NCBI GenBank assembly: GCA_046331425.1
Contig: JAXLQU010000002.1
Span: forward strand, 200,685-264,684
Source of the DNA: JANNUT01 sp046331425
GTDB lineage: Bacteria > Acidobacteriota > Polarisedimenticolia > J045
Direction of reading: 5' to 3'
Length of the DNA stretch: 64,000 nucleotides
Below the pieces are notes generated by a model that worked only from the letters and a program-made list of their open reading frames with translations, was not told the origin of the DNA and searched no databases. A program made the position numbers and the translations under genes. Shown one piece after another: positions 1 through 7,049 of this stretch (position 1 is its first letter; each line of letters begins with the position of its first letter).

Positions 1-707
1 ACCCTCCCTTGGCCGGCCGCGTCTTGCGAGTGGCGAACAGTGCAGCCTTCGCCACGGCCGCGCCGGTCGGCACGGTGAGGTCCGCGATTCAGCGCCTGGG
101 TGTGGGGCGGTTGGTGGCGATGGCGATTGGACCGACCGTTTGCAAGCGGTTCGCCACCACGACAGCGAGTGCCGGGATCGATGAAGGGGTGCTGTGGAGA
201 CATGCGGTGGCAACGTCTCTGGCGGCCGAGGCGATGTCGCGATATTGCACCGCGCGGCTGCCTGCAGAAGCGATCACCGCGTCGCTCCTGCACGATGTGG
301 GGAAACTCGTCTTGCTGCGCTTTGTCCACGGAGCGGAGCGCGAGTATCTCAAGCGCGCGTGGCAGGAGGGTGGCCGGCGTCGCTTCGATGTCGAGCGCGA
401 GATCCTGGGCTGTGATCATGCCGAACTGGGCGGACTGGTCGCGCGGCATTGGGGCCTACCCGAGACGATTCGAGTTCCGATCGCGCATCACCACGATCCC
501 GACCTCCATGCCGATCCGGCGATCGATTCGGTCTTCGTCGCCAACGCGGCGGCTCACGCGGCCGAGCGCCTCGAGGATCAAACGGGCGACGCGCTGCAGG
601 CGCACGCGTCCGCTCGCGATCGACTCGGTATGCGCCCCGAGTCCTTCTCTGCCCTGTGCCAATCCGTCAACGCCGGCCTCGACGACGTCCTGAAGCGCTA
701 CGCCTAG
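1..707 (+). CDS. HDOD domain protein, 5' end outside window
   Basis: The reading frame is open to the left edge. The first TTG sits inside what looks like the usual HDOD stretch (LAGRVLRVANSAAF), so the true start lies upstream and about 234 residues are visible. HDOD domains are degenerate HD-superfamily modules found in signalling proteins linked to c-di-GMP, two-component or chemotaxis circuits. Here an HD-like LLHDVGK motif is retained near visible residue 97, and a later AHHHD motif is present, so weak phosphohydrolase activity cannot be excluded. The C-terminal third is alpha-helical and ends at TAG. The 115-bp palindromic element begins 13 bases after the stop. The partner domain, if any, is outside the window. 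Confidence 0.8.
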   Translation, partial: PPLAGRVLRVANSAAFATAAPVGTVRSAIQRLGVGRLVAMAIGPTVCKRFATTTASAGIDEGVLWRHAVATSLAAEAMSRYCTARLPAEAITASLLHDVGKLVLLRFVHGAEREYLKRAWQEGGRRRFDVEREILGCDHAELGGLVARHWGLPETIRVPIAHHHDPDLHADPAIDSVFVANAAAHAAERLEDQTGDALQAHASARDRLGMRPESFSALCQSVNAGLDDVLKRYA

Positions 708-720
708 CCCCCCTCAACTC

Positions 721-833
721 AATTCGGGGACGGTCTACCTAAAGCGCAGTTACTCGGCCCAAATCATGGAAATCTTGCGACGGCGTCTCTCTCGGCCCGA
801 CTAACCGTGCTTTAGGTAAACCGTCCCCGAATT
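721..833. repeat. Palindromic REPIN/MITE-like element, copy 1
   Basis: The left arm AATTCGGGGACGGTCTACCT is matched by a near-perfect inverted copy at the right end, ending CCGTCCCCGAATT. With the GTTA-containing inner part the arms reach about 35 bases, with a few mismatches. The roughly 40-base centre is unrelated to the centres of the other two copies (16834-16946 and 19810-19915). The element is 113 bp long, begins shortly after the stop codon of the HDOD gene and is flanked by c/g. Conserved arms around a variable centre, with no ORF, fit a REP doublet (REPIN) or MITE mobilised in trans. No RAYT transposase is in the window. Confidence 0.85.
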
Positions 834-880
834 GGCATGTGGTGGGGTGACGGAGCGGATTCGGCTGATAGAGTGCGGCG

Positions 881-1966
881 ATGCGGGCCGAATGGGTTTT
901 GTTGCGATTTCATGCGCGAGGTTCGGTGCGGGCGAGCTGGCGGTTGCTGACGCCGATACTGGGGGCGATCGCTGTGGGAGCGGGGTTGAATGCCGATCCC
1001 GCGCAGTGGCTCGCGATGTTGGCGGGGATCGATCGGCCGTGGCCCGCCGTTGCGATTTGGATTGGGCTCGCCTGGTTGCTCGCGAGTTGGACAGCTCAGC
1101 GACTGGCCCCTGCCGCTCACGGCTTCATGAATCATCTCCCCGCATCGAGATCCGAGCAGCGACGTGCGCACGGGTGGGCGCTGCTCGTGGCGCAACTTCC
1201 GGTCTACGTGGTGTTGAGTACAGCCTGGGTCGCAGCAGCGATTTCCGGACACGCCGTATCGCCATGGAGTTGGCTCGTCCTGCCGATCGCAGCGGTCGTC
1301 GTCGCAGCGGTTTCGTTGCGGACGGTGCAGCGTTTGCCGATCTCGGTTCCGGTGCGAGCCTCGTGGTGGCCGCTGCTGCTGGTCGTCAACACACGCAGCG
1401 CCGCATGGCCCTCGGTCCCGTCGGCGTTGCTCGCTCTGCTTCCGCTCGTCGGCGCAGCGCTGTTTGCGAGGCACGAACCATCCGGTGCGCCGATCGTTGC
1501 GCTCGCAGCGCGACTTGCCGGTGTGATGGCGGTCTCGATTGCGCTTGCTGGCAGCGCTGAAGCACTCGCTCTGCATCGGCCATGGTGGAGTTGGTCGCGA
1601 TCGCTCCCCGAGACGCCCCATTACCGTGTTTGGATCGATGCCCTCTGGTTGGGTAGCTGGGCAGCGCCTGCGGCACTCATGACGTGGGTATTGTTTCCCC
1701 GACAGGCATGGGCCGTCTGTCTCGCCTGGCCCGCGTTATCGTTGGTTGCAGCGGGCGCGATACGCCGACTAGGACTGGCCGCCTCCGGGACCGAAACGCT
1801 GTGGATGGGAGGATTTGTTGCCGCGGCGATCGCGCTGGTGCCGGCTATCGCCGTGCTCGCCGTGCCCGGTGCGTGGCTCGCTCAGCGAATCGCGGTCGCC
1901 CGCGATCGAGCGTTGCGCGTGAGCGTGTGGGACGAGCGCACGACGCCTGTGAAGGACGCAGCGTGA
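881..1966 (+). CDS. Multi-pass membrane protein, probable ABC exporter permease subunit
   Basis: This 361-residue protein has many hydrophobic segments (for example residues 58-70, 107-125, 132-147, 178-192, 206-224, 258-275 and 305-330) alternating with short Arg-rich loops, as expected of an inner-membrane protein. I recognise no specific family motif. Its GTGA stop/start overlap with the following ABC ATPase is the strongest functional clue: the two are probably translated together and form one transporter of unknown substrate. The start is an ATG with only a weak upstream purine stretch. Two-component exporters of this kind often carry antibiotics, bacteriocins or lipids, but nothing here fixes the substrate. 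Confidence 0.65.
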   Translation: MRAEWVLLRFHARGSVRASWRLLTPILGAIAVGAGLNADPAQWLAMLAGIDRPWPAVAIWIGLAWLLASWTAQRLAPAAHGFMNHLPASRSEQRRAHGWALLVAQLPVYVVLSTAWVAAAISGHAVSPWSWLVLPIAAVVVAAVSLRTVQRLPISVPVRASWWPLLLVVNTRSAAWPSVPSALLALLPLVGAALFARHEPSGAPIVALAARLAGVMAVSIALAGSAEALALHRPWWSWSRSLPETPHYRVWIDALWLGSWAAPAALMTWVLFPRQAWAVCLAWPALSLVAAGAIRRLGLAASGTETLWMGGFVAAAIALVPAIAVLAVPGAWLAQRIAVARDRALRVSVWDERTTPVKDAA

Positions 1967-2670
1967 ACGCGCCGGCCGTCGAACTTGTCGCCGTCAACTT
2001 TGCGTACGCGAACGGGCCGCGCATCCTGCACGACGTCACGCTCTCGATCGGGAGCGGACTGAGCCTGCTGGTTGGTCCCAATGGCTGCGGCAAGAGCACG
2101 CTGGCACGCGTCGTTGCCGGAGTCGAGCGACCGCAATCGGGGTCGATCAAGATCTTCGGCATCGACGCTTGGCGCGACGAGGCCGCAGCGCGCCGCGAAC
2201 TCGTGTACGTGCCCGATCCTCCCGACATCACTCCGTACGCGAACATCGGCGATGTCGTGATGCTCGCGGCGCGCTTGCGCGGACACGATCACGCGCTCGC
2301 GCAGCAGGCACTGGCGCGCGCCGGCTTGCAATCCTTGGCTGGCCGCAGCGCGCGCGAGTTGAGCTTGGGGCAGAAGCGTCGCGCGCTGTTGGCCGCAGCG
2401 TGGACCCATTCCGCGCCGCGTTTGTTGATCCTGGACGAACCGCTGGAAGCGATGGATCGCAACATGCGCGACATCATCGAGTCGTGGATCGGACGCGCGG
2501 TGGGCCGACAGGCCGCCGTGCTGGTGGTGACCCACGATCTGGAGCCGTTTCTCGCGCAGGCTCAGACGCTCATCACCGTCGCCAATGGACGCGTCGCCGC
2601 CACCGCTTTGCCCGACCAACTCGAACACAAGCGCGCGCTGGTCGATGTCGCTGCGCGCGGCGGCGGCTAG
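1963..2670 (+). CDS. ABC transporter ATP-binding protein
   Basis: The start is the GTG in the GTGA overlap with the membrane-protein gene, giving 235 residues. Walker A is GPNGCGKST (residues 38-46), the signature is LSLGQ, Walker B is LLILDEP with a following D-loop EAMD, and an H-loop appears in VVTHD. This is a complete single-nucleotide-domain ATPase that should dimerise and power the preceding permease. The Y-V-P-D segment after the Q-loop region resembles exporter-type (CcmA/DrrA-like) ATPases. Its TAG stop overlaps the reverse-strand TAG of the LOG gene tail-to-tail by three bases. Confidence 0.9.
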   Translation: MNAPAVELVAVNFAYANGPRILHDVTLSIGSGLSLLVGPNGCGKSTLARVVAGVERPQSGSIKIFGIDAWRDEAAARRELVYVPDPPDITPYANIGDVVMLAARLRGHDHALAQQALARAGLQSLAGRSARELSLGQKRRALLAAAWTHSAPRLLILDEPLEAMDRNMRDIIESWIGRAVGRQAAVLVVTHDLEPFLAQAQTLITVANGRVAATALPDQLEHKRALVDVAARGGG

Positions 2671-3449
2671 CGCGCCGGCCGGCCGCGCTCGAACAGCAGG
2701 GCGCGGCGTTGCGGCCCGACCCGGCGTGCAAAGCCCGGGTCGCGCGCCAGATGCTCGCGCACGATCGCCGCGGCCTCCGCCGGATCATCGGTCAGATGCA
2801 GCATCGCGAGGTCGTGCTCGGTGATCGCACCGCGAGCCAAGAGTGTTTGCTTCAGAAAGTCCAACAGCGGCTGCCAATAATCGCGGCCCATGATCACCAC
2901 GGGAAAGTTGGCGATCTTGCCGGTTTGGATCAGCGTCGCGGCTTCGAACATTTCATCCAGAGTTCCAAATCCGCCGGGCATGACGATGAAGGCGTAGCTG
3001 TACTTGAGCAGCATCACCTTGCGCACGAAGAAGTATCGGAACTCGACGAACGTATCGAGGTACGGGTTGTGCTTTTGCTCGAACGGCAACTCGATGTTGC
3101 ATCCGACACTGCGCCCGCCCGCCTCGCGCGCGCCCCGATTGGCAGCTTCCATCACGCCCGGACCGCCGCCGGTCACAACCGTCAGCCCCAGCTTGGCCAT
3201 CTCGGCGCCGACGGCGCGCGCCGTATCGTAGGCGAAGGTACCTTCGTCAAATCGTGCCGAGCCGAAGACGGTGACACTCGGACCGATGAAGTGCAGGCGG
3301 CGAAAACCGCGGATGAACTCGGCGCAGATTCGGATCGCGCGCAGCAGTTCCTGGCGTCGCGTATGCGGCCCTTCGAGAAAACGCCGCTCTTCGCGGGTGC
3401 GCGGGGTTTTCCCCCAAATCTCGTGGACGAACTCGCCGAGTTGACTCAT
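2667..3449 (-). CDS. LOG family (TIGR00730-type) Rossmann-fold protein
   Basis: This 260-residue protein carries the two hallmark motifs of the LOG/lysine-decarboxylase-like family: GGGPGVMEAANRGA (94-107) and PGGFGTLDE (158-166). Characterised members are cytokinin riboside 5'-monophosphate phosphoribohydrolases, or pyrimidine/purine nucleotide 5'-monophosphate nucleosidases such as PpnN. The arginine and glutamate of the catalytic motifs are present, so a nucleoside-monophosphate glycosidase role is likely. A 50-residue N-terminal helical extension precedes the Rossmann core. The gene follows the phosphomannomutase gene by 13 bases in the same direction and is probably co-transcribed with it. 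Confidence 0.9.
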   Translation of the reverse strand: MSQLGEFVHEIWGKTPRTREERRFLEGPHTRRQELLRAIRICAEFIRGFRRLHFIGPSVTVFGSARFDEGTFAYDTARAVGAEMAKLGLTVVTGGGPGVMEAANRGAREAGGRSVGCNIELPFEQKHNPYLDTFVEFRYFFVRKVMLLKYSYAFIVMPGGFGTLDEMFEAATLIQTGKIANFPVVIMGRDYWQPLLDFLKQTLLARGAITEHDLAMLHLTDDPAEAAAIVREHLARDPGFARRVGPQRRALLFERGRPAR

Positions 3450-3462
3450 GGGTTGGGAGGAT

Positions 3463-4791
3463 TCAAGCGCGAATGATCGCCAGCAACTCTTCGCGTTTTT
3501 GCTCCATCAAGGTCTGGCTGTCGGCTTCGAGCACTAACCGCAGCAGCGGCTCGGTATTCGAAGGTCGCACGTTGAACCACCAGTCCGGATAACTGACCTT
3601 CAATCCATCGAGTTTCGTCTGACGCCCGTCGCGATACTTGTCTTCCAGGCGCTGAAGCACCGCTGCGACGAACGGCACCTTGCTGTTGACCTCGCCGCTG
3701 GACGGATAGCGCTGAAGCGGCTTGATCGCGTGTGAAAGCGAGACGCCGCGGGCATCCAGAATGTTGAGCACTCTGAACAGCGCCAAGAGTGTGTTCTCGG
3801 CATAGCTGCTTTCTTGGAAGTAGAAGTGCCCCGAAAGCTCGCCGGCAAAGATGCCGCCTTCCGACCGGAGCGCTTTTTTGATGAAGGCGTGACCGACGCG
3901 GCACTCCACGGCGCGTCCACCCGCCTCTTCGACCTCTTCCTTGACGACACGCGACGATCGCAGGTCGTAGAGGATCGTGGCGCCCGAGTGTGCGCGCAGC
4001 ACGTCTTGCGCAATGAGCGCGGTCAGGATGTCGGCCGGCACGATCGAGCCGGTTTCGTCGACGAAGAAGCAGCGATCTCCGTCGCCATCGAGCGCCACGC
4101 CGAGGTCTGCTTTGTCACGAACCACCGCCGCTTGCAGGTCGCGCAACGTTTCGAAGTGGAGCGGGTTGGGCTCGTGATTCGGGAAGGTGTCGTCCGGCTC
4201 GAAGTACATCGGAACGACCTCCAGCAATGGTGTCGCTTTGGCGAGCGTGGCGTAGTCGGGCCCACCCATTCCGTTGCCGGCGTCGACGACGATCTTGAAG
4301 CGGCGCCGAACCGCGAGCGCTTGCAACGAGGCTTCGACGAACTCCTCGCGCGGCGATGAGTCGACCAGGGTGCCGGGTTCGGCTGCTGCTGTGAACTCGT
4401 TCTTCTCGACGAGCTTGGCGATATCCAGCAGACCGTTGGCCGATCCGATCGGCAGTGCGCCTTTGCCGCAGATCTTCATCCCGTTGTCGGGGGGCGGGTT
4501 GTGCGATGCGGTGACGCTGACGGCGCAATCGTGATCTCGTCCGGCGAAGTAGACCAAGGGAGACGTCGCTTGTCCGATGAACGTGACGTTGACACCTTGC
4601 GCACGCAGCCCTTCGATCAGGGCCATCGCCAAGGCCGGGCTGGAGCGCCGCATGTCGTGACCGACCAGCGCGGTGCGGCACTTGAGGAATGTCGCGGTGG
4701 CGCGGCCGATCCGATGCGCAACCTCTTCATTGATCAGTTCGGGGTACGCGCCCCGCACGTCGTAGGCCTTGAAGAGCTTCTGAATGGACAC
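3463..4791 (-). CDS. manB: Phosphomannomutase/phosphoglucomutase
   Basis: This 442-residue alpha-D-phosphohexomutase has all four active-site signatures: the phosphoserine loop TASHNPP (Ser96), the metal loop DGDGDR (235-240), the sugar-specificity loop GELSGH and the phosphate-binding loop RPSNTEP near the C-terminus. It interconverts mannose-6-P/mannose-1-P and glucose-6-P/glucose-1-P, feeding GDP-mannose and glucan/LPS/exopolysaccharide precursors. GELSGH is typical of the bifunctional PMM/PGM (AlgC-like) group. It lies downstream of a mannose-6-phosphate-isomerase-like cupin (107-base gap) and upstream of the LOG gene. The symbol is used in the broad sense and algC would be equally defensible. 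Confidence 0.93.
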   Translation of the reverse strand: MSIQKLFKAYDVRGAYPELINEEVAHRIGRATATFLKCRTALVGHDMRRSSPALAMALIEGLRAQGVNVTFIGQATSPLVYFAGRDHDCAVSVTASHNPPPDNGMKICGKGALPIGSANGLLDIAKLVEKNEFTAAAEPGTLVDSSPREEFVEASLQALAVRRRFKIVVDAGNGMGGPDYATLAKATPLLEVVPMYFEPDDTFPNHEPNPLHFETLRDLQAAVVRDKADLGVALDGDGDRCFFVDETGSIVPADILTALIAQDVLRAHSGATILYDLRSSRVVKEEVEEAGGRAVECRVGHAFIKKALRSEGGIFAGELSGHFYFQESSYAENTLLALFRVLNILDARGVSLSHAIKPLQRYPSSGEVNSKVPFVAAVLQRLEDKYRDGRQTKLDGLKVSYPDWWFNVRPSNTEPLLRLVLEADSQTLMEQKREELLAIIRA

Positions 4792-4898
4792 CTGAGGTCT
4801 CCTGAAAAGTCCGCAGATTGTAGCCGGTGCGGCGGCTTCCCGAACCTGCGTCGCGTGAAGTTCACGTTTGTGCGGGACCAGGCTCGCGTCCTCGACTC

Positions 4899-5240
4899 CT
4901 AGTCGCGTTCCGGGCGGCCGAAGTCGTCGGCCAACCGAACGACATCATCGAGTTCGGGAGTACTTACCTCGATGAACTCGACCTCCTCGATCGCTTGCAC
5001 GCGATGAACCGTTCCGGGACGCAGGTGGATCACATCGCCGCTGACCGCGACCCGCTTGGTGTCGCCGATCGTGACCTCGGCGCGCCCGCGCACGAACAAC
5101 CACGCCTCTTCTTTCACCTCGTGGTACTGCAACGAGAATCGCTTGCCTGCAAACAGGACCAATCGCTTCATGGCGATTCGGTCGCCCACCACAAGCCAGT
5201 CCTCGCGTCCCCACGGTTTGTCGACCACTTTCATCGTCAT
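4899..5240 (-). CDS. Cupin, mannose-6-phosphate isomerase type II-like
   Basis: This 113-residue single-cupin protein resembles the C-terminal isomerase half of bifunctional ManC/type II phosphomannose isomerase. It has the N-terminal KPWGRED motif, the metal-site pattern HEVKEEAW and the later GTVHRV. It lacks a guanylyltransferase domain. A role in fructose-6-P/mannose-6-P interconversion is supported by the adjacent phosphomannomutase gene. A GGAGA ribosome-binding site sits seven bases before the ATG. It may alternatively be a sugar-binding cupin without isomerase activity. Confidence 0.8.
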   Translation of the reverse strand: MTMKVVDKPWGREDWLVVGDRIAMKRLVLFAGKRFSLQYHEVKEEAWLFVRGRAEVTIGDTKRVAVSGDVIHLRPGTVHRVQAIEEVEFIEVSTPELDDVVRLADDFGRPERD

Positions 5241-5458
5241 TCGTTGTCTCCGAGGTCGAGAGATGATGCCCGGCTCAGCACGGAAATGAAACCATCACCT
5301 CGGTACATGTAGCCATCGCCGATATCGATTTCGTTCTCGCCGCGGCTAAGGCGCAGGCACGCAACGAGATCGTTGCACGCTGCGAACAAATCCACGCATG
5401 GCACATCGGTTGCTTTGTGCACCCTGCAGCGAGTGGTGCGCGCCGTGTCGTCGCGCAT
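5237..5458 (-). CDS. Possible small protein upstream of the cupin (doubtful)
   Basis: This 73-codon frame ends in TGA that overlaps the cupin ATG (ATGA), the arrangement typical of coupled genes in this window. No good Shine-Dalgarno precedes its ATG. The frame runs under the sigma-54 promoter and leader of the opposite-strand fn3 gene, and I recognise no family. The Gly/Asp-rich segment GDGYMYRGDGF is its only distinctive feature. It may be chance. Confidence 0.2.
   Translation of the reverse strand: MRDDTARTTRCRVHKATDVPCVDLFAACNDLVACLRLSRGENEIDIGDGYMYRGDGFISVLSRASSLDLGDNE
5361..5376. promoter_or_regulatory. Perfect palindrome upstream of the sigma-54 promoter
   Basis: GCAACG-AGAT-CGTTGC is a perfect 6-bp inverted repeat ending 22 bases before the -24/-12 motif of the fn3 gene. 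A dimeric DNA-binding protein, for example the NtrC-family activator encoded at 10909, could bind it. It is closer to the promoter than most enhancer sites (usually 80-150 bases), so the assignment is inference. Confidence 0.35.
5399..5414 (+). promoter_or_regulatory. Sigma-54 (-24/-12) promoter of the fn3 gene cluster
   Basis: TGGCACATCGGTTGCT matches the RpoN consensus TGGCACG-N4-TTGCW at every position except one, with GG and GC exactly ten bases apart. Transcription should start near 5425, about 50 bases before the ATG at 5475. The same cluster encodes an activator with an intact GAFTGA loop, which fits sigma-54 control. Confidence 0.7.
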
Positions 5459-5474
5459 CGACCGAGGACGACGG

Positions 5475-6791
5475 ATGCGTCAGATATCGCGTGGACTGTG
5501 GTGGATCGGACTGGCGATGTTTGCGATTGGCAGTGTCAGCGCGGGCACCATCGACCTTGCATGGAACCCGATCACCGATGCCGACAAAGCCGGCTACAAG
5601 GTCTACTACGGCACCGCCTCGCGAACCTACTCGTCGAACAAAGATGTCGGTAACGTCACCACCACGACACTCACCGGCCTGACCGCCTGCACGCGCTACT
5701 ACATGGCCGTCAAGGCCTACGATACCGGCGGTTTGGAATCGACCAACTACTCGAATGAAGTGGTCGGTCTGCCTCGTCCCGTGGTCACAACGGTCACGCC
5801 GTCCTCAGCGGAACAAGGGGCCAGCGTCACGCTCACCATCGATGGCGAGTCGTTCGATACCGGGGCGACCGTTGCGATTTCCGGGACCGGGATCACGATT
5901 CTGGCAACTCGCCGCAACTCATGTTCTCAACTCGCGGTCGACGTAAAGGTCGACCTCGCAGCCACCACCGGTGCGCGCGATGTGACGGTCACCAACCCTG
6001 ATCTTTCGTTCGGCGTGAAAGCCGCCGGCTTTACCGTCGCCGCGAACGTGGCGCCAACCGTGTCGAGCACCGATCCGGTTGCCGGCGCCACCAATGTCGC
6101 GATCACCAAAACACCGACGGTCACGTTCAGCGAAGCGATGGACGTTGCGTCGATCACTGCCGCCAACGTGCGCTTGCTCGATGTGAACAATGCCGTGGTC
6201 GCTCAGGCAGCCGGTTCCCCCTCGCTCTCAGCCGACAAACGTGTGGCCACGATCACGCCGGCCGCCTCGCTGAAGAACAGCGCAACCTACCGAATCCAAG
6301 TCATCGGCGGCGCCAGCGGTGTGAAGGACACGCTCGGCAAGAACATGACCAGCAACTTCGATCAGACCCCTGGCTTCACCTGCGCTGCCGGAACCGATAC
6401 CACCCCACCGACAGTCTCCAGCGCGACACCGACGGACGGTGCCACCAATGTTCCGGTGACCACCAAACCGACGGTGACGTTCAGCGAGGCGATGGACTCC
6501 GCGACGATCAACGCCAACACGGTGCGTTTGCTCGATGCCAGCGGAACTCCTGTCGCGCAAGCGGCCGGTTCCCCCTCGCTTTCGGCCAACGGACTGACCG
6601 CTACGCTGACACCGGCCACCAACCTCGGCGACAACGTCAGCTTCAAGGTCCAGGTGATTGGCGGAGCGAGCGGCGCCAAAGACAAGGCGGGCAATCCACT
6701 CGCCTCGACCTGGACGCAGCCGACCGGCTTCAAGACCGAGAACCTCCCGCCGAGTGCGGTCGGGAACAACCGACGCACCGACGTCCAGTGA
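5475..6791 (+). CDS. Secreted fibronectin-III / IPT / Big_5 Ig-like protein
   Basis: The start is the ATG behind a GAGGA site, because it opens a normal signal peptide (charged start, hydrophobic core, VSAG near residue 24). An in-frame start 34 codons upstream would bury the signal. The 438-residue product has a fibronectin type III domain (about 25-105), an IPT/TIG-like domain (106-190) and two Big_5/SbsA-type Ig domains (195-310 and 313-425). The two Ig domains are so similar in DNA that they look recently duplicated. It is probably a cell-surface or exported adhesion or carbohydrate-binding protein. No anchor motif is seen. It is paralogous to the next two genes, and a sigma-54 motif lies upstream. 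Confidence 0.85.
   Translation: MRQISRGLWWIGLAMFAIGSVSAGTIDLAWNPITDADKAGYKVYYGTASRTYSSNKDVGNVTTTTLTGLTACTRYYMAVKAYDTGGLESTNYSNEVVGLPRPVVTTVTPSSAEQGASVTLTIDGESFDTGATVAISGTGITILATRRNSCSQLAVDVKVDLAATTGARDVTVTNPDLSFGVKAAGFTVAANVAPTVSSTDPVAGATNVAITKTPTVTFSEAMDVASITAANVRLLDVNNAVVAQAAGSPSLSADKRVATITPAASLKNSATYRIQVIGGASGVKDTLGKNMTSNFDQTPGFTCAAGTDTTPPTVSSATPTDGATNVPVTTKPTVTFSEAMDSATINANTVRLLDASGTPVAQAAGSPSLSANGLTATLTPATNLGDNVSFKVQVIGGASGAKDKAGNPLASTWTQPTGFKTENLPPSAVGNNRRTDVQ
6058..6745 (+). repeat. Tandem Big_5-domain duplication inside the fn3 gene
   Basis: Two units repeat with a period of 354 bases (118 codons). Landmarks such as CCGACGGT-ACGTTCAGCGA recur at 6114 and 6468, and GCCGGTTCCCCCTCGCT recurs in both units. 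A third, more diverged copy of the first landmark lies near 7798 in the next gene. This suggests growth of the domain array by local duplication. Confidence 0.75.
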
Positions 6792-6983
6792 GGAGGCGGA
6801 ATGAACCTCGCCGGCCTTACGGAATCGACAGTCGAGGCGGTTACGCCAATGACGGAATCGTTATTGGTGGACGGGGGACAGTCAAAAAAGAACAACGCCC
6901 CACCGCCTCCCGGCGGGTCGAACCCAAACAAGGGTAAGAACTTAATCGATTCACAGGCGGTCCCGAACAGAGCCTCGGTGTGG

Positions 6984-6999
6984 TGGTACGGCGGTTGCT
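6984..6999 (+). promoter_or_regulatory. Second sigma-54 (-24/-12) promoter, before the second fn3 gene
   Basis: TGGTACGGCGGTTGCT has GG and GC ten bases apart and matches the RpoN consensus with one change in the -24 box (C to T). It shares GG-TTGCT and the spacing with the motif at 5399. The predicted start near 7010 leaves a leader of about 40 bases, including a purine-rich site before the ATG at 7050. Confidence 0.6.
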
Positions 7000-7049
7000 C
7001 TTTGCCAACCGAAACACCCACGGTTCGGGGCTCCCAGGAAAGGGACCAG

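Noticed and set aside
1963..2670. ABC ATPase as the missing ATPase of the znuAB transporter
   Set aside because: It is coupled to its own membrane protein 26 kb away, and its motifs look exporter-like rather than ZnuC-like.
6789..6791. In-frame TGA as a selenocysteine codon
   Set aside because: No SECIS-like hairpin is seen directly after it, the flanks are not a redox motif, and a new promoter and signal peptide follow.
6962..7029. Nested inverted repeats (CCCGAAC/GTTCGGG, CGGTTG/CAACCG) suggesting a structured RNA leader or riboswitch
   Set aside because: The inner hairpin coincides with a sigma-54 promoter, so most of it would not be transcribed from that start. I found no match to known c-di-GMP, cobalamin or other riboswitch cores.
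6801..7049. Open frame with ATG and AGGAGG upstream of the second fn3 gene
   Set aside because: It overlaps the second sigma-54 promoter and runs into a signal peptide, so the later ATG at 7050 is preferred. Read-through is kept only as a finding.
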